Notes under the pieces: model-generated
What the model saw: the letters and a program-made list of their open reading frames with translations, nothing else
Told to the model about the DNA's origin: nothing
The model's database searches: none
Source: Pantoea sp.
GTDB taxonomy: Bacteria > Pseudomonadota > Gammaproteobacteria > Enterobacterales > Enterobacteriaceae
NCBI RefSeq assembly: GCF_028283705.1
Contig: NZ_JAPWKD010000001.1
Location: 1 to 64,000, forward strand
Direction: 5' to 3'
DNA: 64,000 nucleotides
Translations under genes and position numbers: made by a program
Shown: positions 28,420 through 38,290 of the stretch, piece by piece
Layout of the letters: each line of letters opens with the position of its first letter
Position numbering within the stretch: the stretch's first letter is position 1

Positions 28420-29679
28420 TTAGTGTTGCGCCAGAATGCCGGACAGCAGTTGCAATGCGCTGTTGAACTGCGCGTCCGGAATGGTGAGCGGGTAAAGGAA
28501 GCGGATCACGTTACCGTGCACGCCACAGGTCAGCAGAATCAACCCCTGTGCCAGTGCCTGCTGCTGGATGGCGCGCGCGATATCGGCGGAAGGTTTACCT
28601 GCGGCGTCATTAAACTCCGCCGCAATCATTGAACCGCGACCGCGTACTTCAGCCAGTGAACGGCACCCGGCACCCTGTAGGGTTTCACTCAATTTTGCGC
28701 CGAGTTGGTTCGCGCGCTGACACAGTTGTTCTTCGTCGATCACGTCGAGTACCGCGTGTGCCGCAGCAATCGCTGGCGGGCTGCCGGCGTAAGTGCCGCC
28801 GAGACCGCCTGGTTGCGGTGCATCCATCACCTCAGCGCGTCCGGATACCGCCGACAACGGCATGCCGCCCGCCAGGCTTTTCGCCATGGTGATCAGGTCA
28901 GGCTTCACGTCATAATATTCGCTGGCAAACAGCTTACCGGTGCGGGCAAAGCCGCTCTGAATTTCGTCGGCAATCAACAAAATGCCGTGCTGGTCGCACA
29001 GCGTGCGCAGCGCGCTGACAAATTCCGGCGGTGCCACGTTAAAACCACCTTCGCCCTGAATCGGTTCGAAAATGATGGCGGCGACTTGCTGCGGACTGAT
29101 ATCGCACTTGAAGATGGCTTCGAGACTTTCCAGTGCCGCTGCCACGCTGTGACCATGCAGTGCATTGGGATAGCGGGCATGGAATACTGAGCTGGCGAAC
29201 GGACCAAAGCCGGTCTTGTAGGGGACCACTTTGCCGGTCAGCGTCATGGTCATATGGGTACGGCCATGAAACGCACCGGTAAAGGCGATGATGCCGGGAC
29301 GACCGGTAGCCGCGCGGGCAATTTTCACCGCGTTCTCCACCGCTTCGGCTCCGGTGGAGAAGAAAGTGGTTTTGGCCGGACCGGTAACCGGTACGCGCTC
29401 ATTCAGGCGCTCGGCCAGGCTGATGTAATTCTCGTAAGGGATCACCTGGAACGCGGTGTGGGTGAAGCAATCCAGCTGCTGTTTCACCGCAGACATCACT
29501 TTCGGGTGACGGTGGCCGGTGTTTAGTACCGCAATACCGGCGCTGAAATCGGTGTATTCACGGCCCTGATGATCCCAGAGCGTGGCGTTTTCCGCTTTCA
29601 CGGCATAGAAATCGCACATCACACCAACACCGCGTGGGGTGGCGTTTAAACGACGTGCCTGTAATTCGCTGTTACTCAT
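28420..29679 (-). CDS. puuE: 4-aminobutyrate aminotransferase, PuuE/GabT type
   Basis: This class-III PLP aminotransferase transfers the amino group of GABA to 2-oxoglutarate, giving succinate semialdehyde. It is 419 aa. The N-terminus (ELQARRLNATPRGVGVMCDF) matches PuuE better than GabT. Cofactor motifs are STGAEAVENAVKIARAATGR, IFEPIQGEGG, IADEIQSGFARTG and the lysine in MAKSLAGGMPLS. It heads a minus-strand set with the ABC genes and is divergent from a MocR-type regulator. This implies uptake of GABA or a polyamine with its first catabolic step. A fixed name between puuE and gabT is uncertain. Confidence 0.88.
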   Translation of the reverse strand: MSNSELQARRLNATPRGVGVMCDFYAVKAENATLWDHQGREYTDFSAGIAVLNTGHRHPKVMSAVKQQLDCFTHTAFQVIPYENYISLAERLNERVPVTGPAKTTFFSTGAEAVENAVKIARAATGRPGIIAFTGAFHGRTHMTMTLTGKVVPYKTGFGPFASSVFHARYPNALHGHSVAAALESLEAIFKCDISPQQVAAIIFEPIQGEGGFNVAPPEFVSALRTLCDQHGILLIADEIQSGFARTGKLFASEYYDVKPDLITMAKSLAGGMPLSAVSGRAEVMDAPQPGGLGGTYAGSPPAIAAAHAVLDVIDEEQLCQRANQLGAKLSETLQGAGCRSLAEVRGRGSMIAAEFNDAAGKPSADIARAIQQQALAQGLILLTCGVHGNVIRFLYPLTIPDAQFNSALQLLSGILAQH

Positions 29680-29760
29680 AGCTCAACCTCATCATGTGAT
29701 TCGCCGGCTGACTTCACGCCGGAAAACTGCCCTGCTTGCTTTTTAGCGTTTTCAGGGTTT

Positions 29761-29766
29761 TATAAT
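29761..29766 (+). promoter_or_regulatory. -10 element for the MocR-type regulator gene
   Basis: TATAAT at 29761-29766 is a consensus -10, 35 bases before the coding start. The nearest -35 (TTGCTT, 29736-29741) is 19 bases away, longer than optimal. The 122-base region shared with puuE should also carry the operator. Confidence 0.45.
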
Positions 29767-29801
29767 CCAGAGCCAGTTTTTTTTATTTTGAGGTACCAAT
29801 T

Positions 29802-31298
29802 TTGCGCAGCTTACTGGGTGACCTGCTGTTTCAGCGTTTAAATCAGCTTTCCGGCGGCTCGCTGGCCAAGCGCCTGTACGACGTGTTGCAGGGGGCGATT
29901 CAGGAAGGTGCCATTGCCACCGGAGTGCGTCTGCCCGCCAGCCGTGACCTGGCGCGCGAGCTTTCGGTGTCGCGTAATACCGTACTGGCGGCGTACGAAA
30001 AACTGCAATCGGAAGGCTATCTGGAAACCCGCACCGGAAGTGGTACCTTCGTCTGCCTGGTGCTACCGGAACAAAGCCCGGAAGTGGCCCCGGCACCTGT
30101 TCCACGCGCCCGTGGTATGAATACTATCCGCCTGTCACGACGCGGGGCGCGTCTGCTGTCGCAAAGTGGTGCCGGGGCGTTTCAGTGGGGGGCGTTTATG
30201 CCGGGCGTGCCGGATGTGAGTTATATGCCGCACGATATCTGGCGCAAAATCCAGCTGCGCATCAGCCGACGTCTGCCGGTGGAATCACTGAGCTATGCCA
30301 ACCACGGTGGATGCGTCGAGCTGCAACAGGCGCTGGCTGAGTATCTGCGGGTGATCCGTTCGGTCAACTGCACGGCGGAACAGGTGCTGGTCACGGCGGG
30401 CACCCATCAGTCGCTCGATTTGCTGGCGAAAATGCTGTGCGATCCGGGCGACAGTGCGCTGGTGGAGGAGCCGGGTTACTGGGGCATCCGCAACGTGCTG
30501 GCAGTCAATGGTATCGACCTGATCCCCACCGAGGTGGACGAGCAGGGGTTGGTGCTGCCCGCGGAACAGAGTGACCGTCCTGCGCCACGCCTGATTTGCG
30601 TCACCCCCTCGCACCAGTATCCGCTGGGGGCAGTGATGAGCCTGCAACGCCGCCATGAGTTATTAAATCGCGCCAAAAGTACCGGTAGCTGGGTGGTTGA
30701 GGATGATTACGACGGTGAGTTCCGCTTTGCTGGCAGTCCGATTCCGGCACTCCAGGGCTTGTCGCCGGATGCACCAGTAATTTATCTCGGCACCTTCAGC
30801 AAGACGCTCTACCCGGGGATTCGTCTGAGTTACATGGTGGTGCCAAAACCCCTGGCGACGCGTATGAAAATGGCCCATTCGGAGCTTTATCGTGGCGGAT
30901 ATGGCCTGGTGCAGCTGACGCTGGCGGAGTTTATTCGTGAAGGGCACTACGCAGCCCATGTGCGGCGGATGCGGCAGATTTACAGCCGTCGCCGTGCGGC
31001 GTTGGTGGCGCTGATTACCGACACCCTCGGCGCGTCCTGGGTGGTACACCACAGCAACGCCGGGCTGCACCTGATTCTCGGCCTGCCGGAAAGTATCGAC
31101 GATGTGGCTTTCAGCGCTGAGCTGGAGCAGAACGGCGTGCTGACGCGTCCGCTCTCCTCGTACTACCAGCGCGGGACGTTGCGTCGGGGCCTGCTGCTGG
31201 GCTACGCCTGCGTTGACGAAGCGCAGATGGCCACTGCGTTCGCGCCGATTCTGCAACGCCTGCAACACCATCTCAAAACCACACCGGTGCCGATGTGA
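29802..31298 (+). CDS. MocR/GabR-type regulator (GntR helix-turn-helix fused to aminotransferase fold)
   Basis: This is an intact 498-aa MocR regulator. The winged-helix domain (about 15-85) has GVRLPASRDLARELSVSRNTV. The aminotransferase-I domain (about 120-490) has EEPGYWGIRN, TPSHQYPLGAVMS, EDDYDGEFRF and the PLP lysine in GTFSKTLYPGIR. GabR of Bacillus, a relative, senses GABA plus PLP and activates gabT. The divergent puuE-like gene suggests the same logic. The start is TTG at 29802 with GAGG about 9 bases upstream; the first ATG is far inside the protein. Confidence 0.88.
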   Translation: MRSLLGDLLFQRLNQLSGGSLAKRLYDVLQGAIQEGAIATGVRLPASRDLARELSVSRNTVLAAYEKLQSEGYLETRTGSGTFVCLVLPEQSPEVAPAPVPRARGMNTIRLSRRGARLLSQSGAGAFQWGAFMPGVPDVSYMPHDIWRKIQLRISRRLPVESLSYANHGGCVELQQALAEYLRVIRSVNCTAEQVLVTAGTHQSLDLLAKMLCDPGDSALVEEPGYWGIRNVLAVNGIDLIPTEVDEQGLVLPAEQSDRPAPRLICVTPSHQYPLGAVMSLQRRHELLNRAKSTGSWVVEDDYDGEFRFAGSPIPALQGLSPDAPVIYLGTFSKTLYPGIRLSYMVVPKPLATRMKMAHSELYRGGYGLVQLTLAEFIREGHYAAHVRRMRQIYSRRRAALVALITDTLGASWVVHHSNAGLHLILGLPESIDDVAFSAELEQNGVLTRPLSSYYQRGTLRRGLLLGYACVDEAQMATAFAPILQRLQHHLKTTPVPM

Positions 31299-31505
31299 CC
31301 TATGCTGCCCTGTCCCGGTGCAGGGCACGTAATCAGTGCATTAGCGCTATTATTAACATTTTTGTAACGCTTGTTTTTAAAAGACAATAGAAATCAATAG
31401 CCTGCGCTTTTTGATTCAGACTAACTTTGTATTCAAATTGTCAAATTTCTCTTGTGTTCCTGAAATGCGTTGTGGTAGTGCTAAAAAAAGAGCCGCCAGC
31501 ATGCG

Positions 31506-31518
31506 CATGTCAGACATG
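31506..31518. promoter_or_regulatory. CATGTC-A-GACATG palindrome before the ATPase gene
   Basis: CATGTC and GACATG are perfect inverted halves around one base, 56 bases before the ATPase start and within the 275-base gap after the regulator gene. It is a possible operator for separate control of the ATPase. Confidence 0.3.
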
Positions 31519-31573
31519 TCGATGCAGGAATCGTGCCGGATTACTTTTCCTTCACGCTTTACGAGAGAACGTC

Positions 31574-32659
31574 ATGAGAAATTTCGTTAGTTTCAGGAAC
31601 ATAAAAAAGAGTTACGACGGCGATAAGCTGGTGGTGCGTAACCTCAATCTTGACGTGGAGGAAGGGGAGTTTCTCACGCTGCTTGGTCCATCCGGTTCAG
31701 GTAAAACCACCAGCCTGATGATGCTGGCGGGCTTTGAAACGCCGACTGATGGCGAGATTTTATTGCGTGATAAACCGTTGCATACCTTGCCACCACACCA
31801 GCGCGATATCGGCATGGTGTTCCAGAACTATGCGCTGTTTCCCCATATGACGGTGGCGGAAAATCTTGCCTTTCCGCTGTCGATCCGCCGCATGAACAAA
31901 GCCGACATCAAATCCCGCGTTGATCGCATTTTGGATATGATCAAACTGACGTCACTGGCGGATCGCTATCCGGCCCAAATGTCCGGGGGGCAGCAGCAAC
32001 GTGTGGCCCTGGCGCGTGCGCTGGTGTTTGAACCGAAGCTGGTGCTGATGGATGAACCGCTCGGGGCGCTGGATAAGCAATTGCGCGAACATATGCAGAT
32101 GGAGATCAAACAGTTACACGATATGCTGGGCCTGACGATCGTCTATGTGACGCATGATCAGAGCGAAGCGATGACCATGTCCGATCGGGTCGCGGTATTC
32201 AACGATGGCATGATCCAGCAGATGGACAGCCCGGACAAACTTTACGAGCAGCCGGAGAATGCGTTTGTCGCTCAGTTTATTGGCGAAAACAACAGCTTAC
32301 TGGCGACGCAGGTGGCGCAGAACGGTGATTTCTATCAGGTGAAACTGGATGATGGTACGCAGCTTGATGCGCTGAAAGTGCGCCCCAGTTCACCGGGCAA
32401 AAAGATCCAGCTCAGCATTCGCCCGGAGCGTGTGAACGTCAATGCGCCGGAGCAGGGCGATCAGATCGTGCAGGCGCAGATCCAGCAGTTTATTTACCTG
32501 GGTGACCATGTTCGTATGCTGACCAGCGTGGCCGGGCAGGAGAACTTTATGGTGAAACTGTCACCGTCGAAGATGGACAAAAGCTGGCAGCCGGGCGCGC
32601 AGGTAAGCCTGTCGTGGCAGCCGCAGCATCTGCGTGCGCTGGATGTGATGTTGCAATAA
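31574..32659 (+). CDS. PotA-type ABC transporter ATPase
   Basis: This is the ATPase of the polyamine/GABA-type importer, 361 aa from the start at 31574 (MRNFVSFRNIKKSYDGD). The reading that begins at 31427 adds 49 residues with no family likeness. Walker A is LLGPSGSGKTTSLMML, signature [15 protein letters not shown], Walker B VLMDEPLGALDKQ and H-loop YVTHDQSEAMT. The C-terminal TOBE/OB regulatory domain spans about 270-355. It lies on the strand opposite its permeases, beyond the regulator. Confidence 0.88.
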   Translation: MRNFVSFRNIKKSYDGDKLVVRNLNLDVEEGEFLTLLGPSGSGKTTSLMMLAGFETPTDGEILLRDKPLHTLPPHQRDIGMVFQNYALFPHMTVAENLAFPLSIRRMNKADIKSRVDRILDMIKLTSLADRYPAQMSGGQQQRVALARALVFEPKLVLMDEPLGALDKQLREHMQMEIKQLHDMLGLTIVYVTHDQSEAMTMSDRVAVFNDGMIQQMDSPDKLYEQPENAFVAQFIGENNSLLATQVAQNGDFYQVKLDDGTQLDALKVRPSSPGKKIQLSIRPERVNVNAPEQGDQIVQAQIQQFIYLGDHVRMLTSVAGQENFMVKLSPSKMDKSWQPGAQVSLSWQPQHLRALDVMLQ

Positions 32660-32672
32660 ATCGCTGTCGACC

Positions 32673-32737
32673 TTGCGCGATAAATCGCGCCGCTACAAAT
32701 GTGTGCAGTGTACGTAGCGGCGCGATTTATCGCGCAA
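32673..32737. repeat. Paired inverted repeat (REP/BIME-like), GTAGCGGCGCGAT family
   Basis: A 24-base arm (32673-32696, beginning TTGCGCGATAAATCGCGCCG) is repeated perfectly inverted at 32714-32737, with a 17-base spacer. Each arm holds its own small GCGCGAT/ATCGCGC palindrome. It lies between convergent ATPase and pta genes, the usual location for such elements. Confidence 0.8.
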
Positions 32738-32740
32738 AAC

Positions 32741-32762
32741 AAGGCGTCCCAAGGGACGCCTT
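32741..32762 (-). terminator. Terminator after pta
   Basis: AAGGCGTCCC (32741-32750) and GGGACGCCTT (32753-32762) form a 10-bp stem with a 2-base loop. On the minus strand TTGTTTT follows, seven bases after the pta stop. On the plus strand it could also stop ATPase transcription. Confidence 0.75.
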
Positions 32763-32769
32763 AAGCGTT

Positions 32770-34914
32770 TTAACCTTCAGCCTGCTGAGACTGAATCGCT
32801 GTCAGGGCGATGGTGTAGACGATATCGTCCACCAGCGCACCGCGTGACAGGTCGTTCACCGGCTTGCGCATACCCTGCAACATCGGTCCGATGGAGATCA
32901 GGTCCGCTGAACGCTGTACCGCTTTGTAGGTGGTGTTACCGGTGTTCAGATCCGGGAAGATAAACACGGTGGCACGGCCTGCAACCTGCGAGTTCGGCGC
33001 TTTGGATTTCGCCACGTCTTCCATGATGGCGGCGTCATACTGCAACGGACCGTCGATCACCAGGTCAGGGCGTTTTTCCTGCGCGATACGCGTGGCTTCA
33101 CGGACTTTCTCAACGTCGCTACCGGCACCGGAGTTACCGGTGGAGTAGGAGATCATCGCGACGCGCGGGTCGATACCGAAGGCTTTAGCAGAATCGGCAG
33201 ACTGAATCGCGATTTCGGCCAGCTGTTCCGGGTTCGGGTCCGGGTTGATGGCGCAGTCGCCATACACCAGCACCTGCTCCGGCAGCAGCATAAAGAACAC
33301 CGAAGAAACCAGTGAGCTGTTCGGCGCAGTTTTGATCAGCTGCAACGGCGGACGGATGGTGTTGGCGGTGGTGTGTACGGCACCGGAAACCAGGCCATCA
33401 ACTTCACCACTTTCCAGCATCATGGTGCCCAGCACCACGTTGTCTTCCAGCTGTTCCTGCGCAACCACTTCGGTCATGCCTTTGCTCTTACGCAGTTCAA
33501 CCAGACGCGGCACATAGTTTTCACGCACCACTTCCGGATCGACAATGACGATGCCTTTGCCCAGTTCCACGCCCTGAGCCGCAGCCACACGCTGGATCTC
33601 ATCCGGGTTACCCAGCAGCACACAGGTGGCGATTCCGCGTTCGGCACAGATGGCGGCGGCTTTCACGGTACGCGGTTCGTCGCCTTCCGGCAGAACGATA
33701 CGCTTGCCTGCTTTGCGTGCCAGCTCGGTCAGCTGGTAGCGGAAGGCTGGCGGTGACAGACGACGGCTGCGCTCGGAGGTGGCGGTCAGCGATTCGATCC
33801 AGTCGTCATTGATGTAGCTGGCGACGTACTCCTGCACTTTTTCAATACGCTGGGTATCATCAGCCGGGACTTCCAGGTTGAAGCTTTGCAGGCTGAGCGA
33901 GGTCTGCCAGGTGTTGGTTTTCACCATAAATACCGGCAGGCCGGTCTGGAAGGCACGCTCGCACAGACGACCAATACGTTCATCAATCTCGTAACCACCG
34001 GTCAGCAGAATGGCCCCGATTTCCACGCCGTTCATCGCGGCCAGACAGGCTGCCAGCAGCACGTCAGGACGGTCTGCTGAGGTCACCAGCAGAGAACCCG
34101 GACGGAAATGCTCCAGCATGTGCGGGATGCTACGGGCACAGAAGGTGACGGATTTCACCCGGCGCGTCTGGATTTCGCCTTCGTTGATGATGTCGCCGTT
34201 CAGGTGACGGCACATATCAATCGCGCGGGTGGCGATCAGATCAAAGCTCCACGGCACACAACCCAGCACCGGCAGCGGGCTGTTGGTGAACAGCGTTTTA
34301 GGATCGATGTTGGCGATGCTGGCTTTGGAAGAGTCATCAAAAATCTCTGACAAATCCGGACGCGTGCGTCCCTGTTCATCCACCGGAGCATTCAGTTTGT
34401 TGATGATCACGCCAGTGATGTTTTTGTTCTTGCTGCCGCCAAAGCTGCTTTGCGTCAGTTCGATACGCTCTTTCAGCTGGGCCGGAGAATCGTTACCCAG
34501 GGCGGTGACGAAGACGATTTCGGCGTTCAGGGTTTTGGCGATTTCATAGTTCAGTGCGGAGGCAAACTGGTGTTTGCGTGTCGGCACCAGACCTTCCACC
34601 AGCACCACTTCGGCATCTTTGGTGTTTTCATGGTAGCGGGCGATGATCTCTTCCATCAGCACGTCCTGCTGGTTCGAACCCAGCAGCGACTCAACACGCG
34701 ACATCAGCAGCGGTTCAGCGGCTGGGATCGTGGAGTTCTTACGGATGATGGTGGTGGTCTGGTCCGGTTTGTCGCCGCCAGTACGTGGCTGCGCAATCGG
34801 TTTGAATACGCTCAGGCGCACGCCTTTGCGTTCCATCGCACGGATCACGCCAAGACTGACGCTGGTCAGACCGACGCTGGTGCCGGTTGGAATGAGCATA
34901 ATTGTACGTGACAC
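32770..34914 (-). CDS. pta: Phosphate acetyltransferase Pta
   Basis: Pta interconverts acetyl-CoA and acetyl phosphate, and with AckA makes acetate and ATP. It is 714 aa, the long enterobacterial form. The N-terminal P-loop-like domain has [17 protein letters not shown]. The DRTGG regulatory domain is in the middle (about 220-335). The C-terminal catalytic PTA_PTB domain starts near 390 ([16 protein letters not shown]) and includes [10 protein letters not shown] and [15 protein letters not shown]. It lies downstream of ackA and is co-transcribed. Confidence 0.97.
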   Translation of the reverse strand: MSRTIMLIPTGTSVGLTSVSLGVIRAMERKGVRLSVFKPIAQPRTGGDKPDQTTTIIRKNSTIPAAEPLLMSRVESLLGSNQQDVLMEEIIARYHENTKDAEVVLVEGLVPTRKHQFASALNYEIAKTLNAEIVFVTALGNDSPAQLKERIELTQSSFGGSKNKNITGVIINKLNAPVDEQGRTRPDLSEIFDDSSKASIANIDPKTLFTNSPLPVLGCVPWSFDLIATRAIDMCRHLNGDIINEGEIQTRRVKSVTFCARSIPHMLEHFRPGSLLVTSADRPDVLLAACLAAMNGVEIGAILLTGGYEIDERIGRLCERAFQTGLPVFMVKTNTWQTSLSLQSFNLEVPADDTQRIEKVQEYVASYINDDWIESLTATSERSRRLSPPAFRYQLTELARKAGKRIVLPEGDEPRTVKAAAICAERGIATCVLLGNPDEIQRVAAAQGVELGKGIVIVDPEVVRENYVPRLVELRKSKGMTEVVAQEQLEDNVVLGTMMLESGEVDGLVSGAVHTTANTIRPPLQLIKTAPNSSLVSSVFFMLLPEQVLVYGDCAINPDPNPEQLAEIAIQSADSAKAFGIDPRVAMISYSTGNSGAGSDVEKVREATRIAQEKRPDLVIDGPLQYDAAIMEDVAKSKAPNSQVAGRATVFIFPDLNTGNTTYKAVQRSADLISIGPMLQGMRKPVNDLSRGALVDDIVYTIALTAIQSQQAEG

Positions 34915-34952
34915 TTTATAACCTCTCAGGTGTTGCAGGGTGTCAAAAACAA

Positions 34953-34976
34953 CTCCGTCAGCCTGAGCTGACGGAG
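34953..34976 (-). terminator. Attenuator hairpin between ackA and pta
   Basis: CTCCGTCAGC and GCTGACGGAG form a perfect 10-bp stem with a 4-base loop. On the minus strand it is followed by TTGTTTTTG (34944-34952), 8 bases after the ackA stop. It is a terminator-like structure inside the operon, so partial read-through to pta is expected. Confidence 0.65.
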
Positions 34977-34984
34977 AGAAGCAT

Positions 34985-36187
34985 TTACGCGGTGAGACGC
35001 GCGGCGTCCTGGGCGATGACCAACTCTTCGTTGGTGGGGATCACCACCGCTGGGCGGGTGCCTTCTTTATTAATGAAGCCGGATTTACCGAAACGCGCCG
35101 CCAGGTTACGTTCGTGGTCCACTTCAAAGCCCAGCAGACCGAGTTTTTGCAGCGACAACTCACGCACCATCGCGGCATTTTCACCGATACCGCCGGTGAA
35201 GACTACCGCATCCAGACGGCCTTCCATCAGCGAGGTATAGCCGCCGATGTACTTCGCCAGGCGATGGCAGAACACGTCCATGGCGCGTTTGGCATCTTCT
35301 TTGGTGGTGTAGTTATCTTCCACGTAGCGGCAGTCGCTGGTCACTTCGGTCAGACCCAGCAGGCCAGACTCTTTGGTCAGCAGTTTGTTGATGGCATCAA
35401 CGCTCATGCCGAGGGTGTCATGCAGGAAGAAGACGATGGCCGGATCGATGTCACCGCTACGGGTGCCCATCACCAGACCTTCCAGTGGCGTCAGACCCAT
35501 TGAGGTATCGACGCAAATGCCGTTACGAATGGCGGAAACAGAACCGCCGTTGCCCAGGTGGCAGGTGATGACGTTCAGCTCTTCTACCGGTTTACCCAGC
35601 ATTTTTGCCGCTTCCTGGGTCACATAGTAGTGGCTGGTACCGTGGGCACCATAGCGACGTACGCCGTGTTCTTTATACAATTTGTACGGCAGAGCGTAGA
35701 GATACGATTCTTCAGGCATTGTCTGATGGAATGCTGTATCAAAAACCGCCACATTCTTATCTGAAAGGTGCGGGAAATTTTTCATTGCTTCGTCGATACC
35801 GATCAGATGTGCCGGATTGTGCAGCGGAGCAAATGAAGAAGCATCTTTAATGCCCTGAATAACGGACTCATCAATCACGACAGATTTCGTCAGCTGTTCG
35901 CCGCCATGAACGATACGATGGCCGATTGCAGCGATTTGTGCCGAAAGCTCTGGTTTTTGTGCCAGAATAGTTTTAACAATGAAGTTGAGGGCTTCGCTGT
36001 GCGCTGCGCCCGCGCCCAGAGGGGCTTCCTGTTTGCTACCCTCGAGTTTCCATTTAATACGCGCTTCAGGCAGGTGGAAGCATTCAGCCAGACCGGAGAG
36101 GAATTCGTCACCGTTGGCGGGGTTGAGGATGGCAAACTTGAGTGAGGAGCTGCCGCAGTTCAGAACCAGAACTAACTTCGTCGACAT
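34985..36187 (-). CDS. ackA: Acetate kinase AckA
   Basis: AckA makes ATP and acetate from acetyl phosphate, and runs in reverse on acetate. It is 400 aa. ASKHA-fold motifs are [52 protein letters not shown] and [12 protein letters not shown] lies upstream of the ATG at 36187. It is first in ackA-pta, with an FNR-like site upstream. Confidence 0.97.
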   Translation of the reverse strand: MSTKLVLVLNCGSSSLKFAILNPANGDEFLSGLAECFHLPEARIKWKLEGSKQEAPLGAGAAHSEALNFIVKTILAQKPELSAQIAAIGHRIVHGGEQLTKSVVIDESVIQGIKDASSFAPLHNPAHLIGIDEAMKNFPHLSDKNVAVFDTAFHQTMPEESYLYALPYKLYKEHGVRRYGAHGTSHYYVTQEAAKMLGKPVEELNVITCHLGNGGSVSAIRNGICVDTSMGLTPLEGLVMGTRSGDIDPAIVFFLHDTLGMSVDAINKLLTKESGLLGLTEVTSDCRYVEDNYTTKEDAKRAMDVFCHRLAKYIGGYTSLMEGRLDAVVFTGGIGENAAMVRELSLQKLGLLGFEVDHERNLAARFGKSGFINKEGTRPAVVIPTNEELVIAQDAARLTA

Positions 36188-36526
36188 GGAAGTACCTATT
36201 GGTTAAATAGTGGCGAGAAATAACGCAATCAGACTAACAGCGTAGTTCATGAAAGCTGGTAAATTAATGATTAACATCATGCGGTAGTCAAAAAGAGACC
36301 GATCCGCAAAAAAATTTTGGTAATTTTACGCGATTTTTTTAAATCAGCTTAGCGAAACATGGCTCTAAACTGCGCTTTTATTGAGCAGAAGCTTCCGGTA
36401 ATGTTGCTAAAACGGCGTCAGAATACCCAGTGTCACCCTTAAAGACAAAAACTTTTGAAGGATGTCACGTAAAGTTGTGTGGTTGTCAGTTTATTTTAAA
36501 TCTTGCAGTAATAGTTGAGGTCTACC
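36188..36526. other. Divergent ackA/yfbV promoter region
   Basis: This is 339 non-coding AT-rich bases. They hold an FNR-like core (36267-36280) and several A/T tracts (36308-36340). No ORF with a ribosome site was seen. It must carry promoters for both genes, but no clear -35/-10 pair stands out by eye. Confidence 0.6.
36267..36280. promoter_or_regulatory. FNR-like site upstream of ackA
   Basis: ATGATTAACATCAT holds the full FNR core TGAT-N4-ATCA; only the outermost bases differ from TTGAT-N4-ATCAA. It lies about 80-93 bases before the ackA ATG. Anaerobic control of acetate formation would make sense. Confidence 0.5.
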
Positions 36527-36979
36527 ATGGCGAATGATACAGGTAATCCAGGCTGGTTCGGCTTATTTCAGCGCGGCCAGCATTACATGAAGACCTGGCC
36601 AGCCGATAAACGCCTGGCTCCGGTGTTTCCTGAAAATCGTGTGGTGACGGCGACACGTTTTTCCATTCGCTTTATGCCTCCCCTGGCAATTTTTACCCTG
36701 ACGTGGCAGATCGCCATGGGGGGACAGCTGGGGCCAGCGGTGGCGACGGCATTGTTTGCCTGTAGCCTGCCGATGCAGGGTTTATGGTGGCTGGGTAAGC
36801 GCTCGATGACACCGTTGCCACCTTCTTTATTGCAATGGTTCCATGAGGTCCGCGCCAAACTGGAAGAAGCCGGACAGGCGATTGCGCCGGTCGAAGGTAA
36901 ACCGACCTACCAGGCACTGGCCGATGTGCTGAAGCGGGCATTTAAACAGCTGGATCGCACCTTCCTTGACGATCTTTGA
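36527..36979 (+). CDS. yfbV: UPF0208 membrane protein YfbV
   Basis: This is a 150-aa inner-membrane protein of unknown function, next to ackA as in E. coli. The start at 36527 ([20 protein letters not shown]) has GAGG upstream. Two helices lie near 42-60 and 68-88 ([14 protein letters not shown] and [16 protein letters not shown]). The C-terminus is helical and ends LDRTFLDDL. In E. coli it has been reported to affect Ter macrodomain organisation; that is not tested here. Confidence 0.92.
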   Translation: MANDTGNPGWFGLFQRGQHYMKTWPADKRLAPVFPENRVVTATRFSIRFMPPLAIFTLTWQIAMGGQLGPAVATALFACSLPMQGLWWLGKRSMTPLPPSLLQWFHEVRAKLEEAGQAIAPVEGKPTYQALADVLKRAFKQLDRTFLDDL

Positions 36980-37118
36980 TCGATAAACGTTTCCCGCCGG
37001 GACAGAATTCGCCGCTGATCCCGGTTCAAATCAAAGAAAAGTGGTGCGGACATACCCGCATCTGTTCCCTTGTGCAATCATTTCTCTATACCTAAATTGA
37101 TGCCCCGGGAGAACAACC

Positions 37119-37613
37119 ATGGAAATGACCCACGCACAGCGGCTCATCCTGTCGAATCAGTACAAAATGATGGCGATGCTGGAGCCGGACAACGCTGAAC
37201 GTTACCGCCGTTATCAGACCATCATTGAACGTGGCTATGGCCTGCAGTTACGCGAACTGGATAAAGAGTTCGGCGAGCTTAGCGAAGACACCTGTCGCAC
37301 CCTGATCGATATTATGGAGATGCACCACGCGCTGCATGTTTCCTGGTCCAATCTCAAAGATTCCGCGCTGATTGAGGAACGTCGTCTGGCCTTTCTCGGT
37401 TTTGACGCCGCCACGGAAGCACGCTACCTCGGCTATGTGCGCTTTATGGTCAATACCGAAGGGCGCTACACCCACTTTGATTCCGGCACCCACGGGTTTA
37501 ATGCCCAAACGCCGATGTGGGAAAAATACCAACGTATGCTGGCGGTGTGGCACACTTGTCCGCGTCAGTATCATTTGAGCGCGAACGAGATCGCGCAAAT
37601 CCTTAATGCCTGA
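37119..37613 (+). CDS. yfbU: YfbU family protein
   Basis: This is a 164-aa cytosolic, mainly helical protein of the YfbU family (UPF0304), function unknown. It is recognised by [20 protein letters not shown] and by [19 protein letters not shown] near residue 115. GGGAG lies 8 bases before the ATG. It ends 14 bases before hxpA, so they likely form an operon. Confidence 0.93.
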   Translation: MEMTHAQRLILSNQYKMMAMLEPDNAERYRRYQTIIERGYGLQLRELDKEFGELSEDTCRTLIDIMEMHHALHVSWSNLKDSALIEERRLAFLGFDAATEARYLGYVRFMVNTEGRYTHFDSGTHGFNAQTPMWEKYQRMLAVWHTCPRQYHLSANEIAQILNA

Positions 37614-37627
37614 AGAAGGAGCATCGA

Positions 37628-38287
37628 GTGAAGTACAGGGGTTTTCTGTTTGATTTAGATGGCACGCTGGTGGATTCGCTGCCTGCTGTTGAGCGCGCGT
37701 GGACCCAATGGGGTGAACGTCATGGTTTTGCGGCGGAAGAAATCCTGAGCTTCATTCATGGTAAACAGGCAATTACTTCGCTGCGCCATTTTATGGTGGG
37801 CCAGAGCGAGGAGACGATTCAGGCGGAGTTTTTGCGTCTGGAGCGTATCGAAGCGGAAGATACTGACGGGGTGTGTGCTTTGCCGGGTGCACAGGCACTG
37901 CTGGTGACACTCAACGAGCTGCAAATTCCGTGGGCGATTGTCACGTCAGGTTCAGTCCCGGTTGCCCATGCGCGTCACAAAGCCGCCGGATTGCCTGCAC
38001 CTGCCGTGTTTATCACCGCCGAGAATGTAAAACGCGGCAAGCCGGAACCGGATGCCTATTTGTTGGGCGCAGAGAAACTGGGTCTGGCGGCTGGCGAGTG
38101 CGTGGTGGTGGAAGATGCGCCTGCGGGTGTGCTGGCCGGATTGAATGCGGGCAGCGCGGTGATTGCGGTGAATGCGTCGAAAGATACTCCGCGTCTTGAC
38201 GAGGTAACTTTTGCGCTTACCACGCTGGAAGCCCTGGTCGTGACCGGTGACGGCAAGGGCGGTTTTACCCTGTCGCTGCAAGCATAA
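37628..38287 (+). CDS. hxpA: Hexitol/sugar phosphatase HxpA (YfbT)
   Basis: This is a HAD-superfamily phosphatase of 219 aa. The E. coli homologue dephosphorylates several sugar and sugar-alcohol phosphates. Motif I FLFDLDGTLVDS has both catalytic aspartates. Motif II is AIVTSGS, motif III lysine GKPEPDAYLLGA, and motif IV VVVEDAPAG. The cap domain has HGKQAITSLRHFM. AAGGAG precedes the GTG at 37628. A palindromic repeat starts 4 bases after the stop. Confidence 0.92.
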   Translation: MKYRGFLFDLDGTLVDSLPAVERAWTQWGERHGFAAEEILSFIHGKQAITSLRHFMVGQSEETIQAEFLRLERIEAEDTDGVCALPGAQALLVTLNELQIPWAIVTSGSVPVAHARHKAAGLPAPAVFITAENVKRGKPEPDAYLLGAEKLGLAAGECVVVEDAPAGVLAGLNAGSAVIAVNASKDTPRLDEVTFALTTLEALVVTGDGKGGFTLSLQA

Positions 38288-38290
38288 TCC

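Noticed and set aside
31427..31573. 49-codon N-terminal extension of the ABC ATPase
   Set aside because: Cys-rich sequence unlike the family; a start with ribosome site and normal N-terminus exists at 31574.
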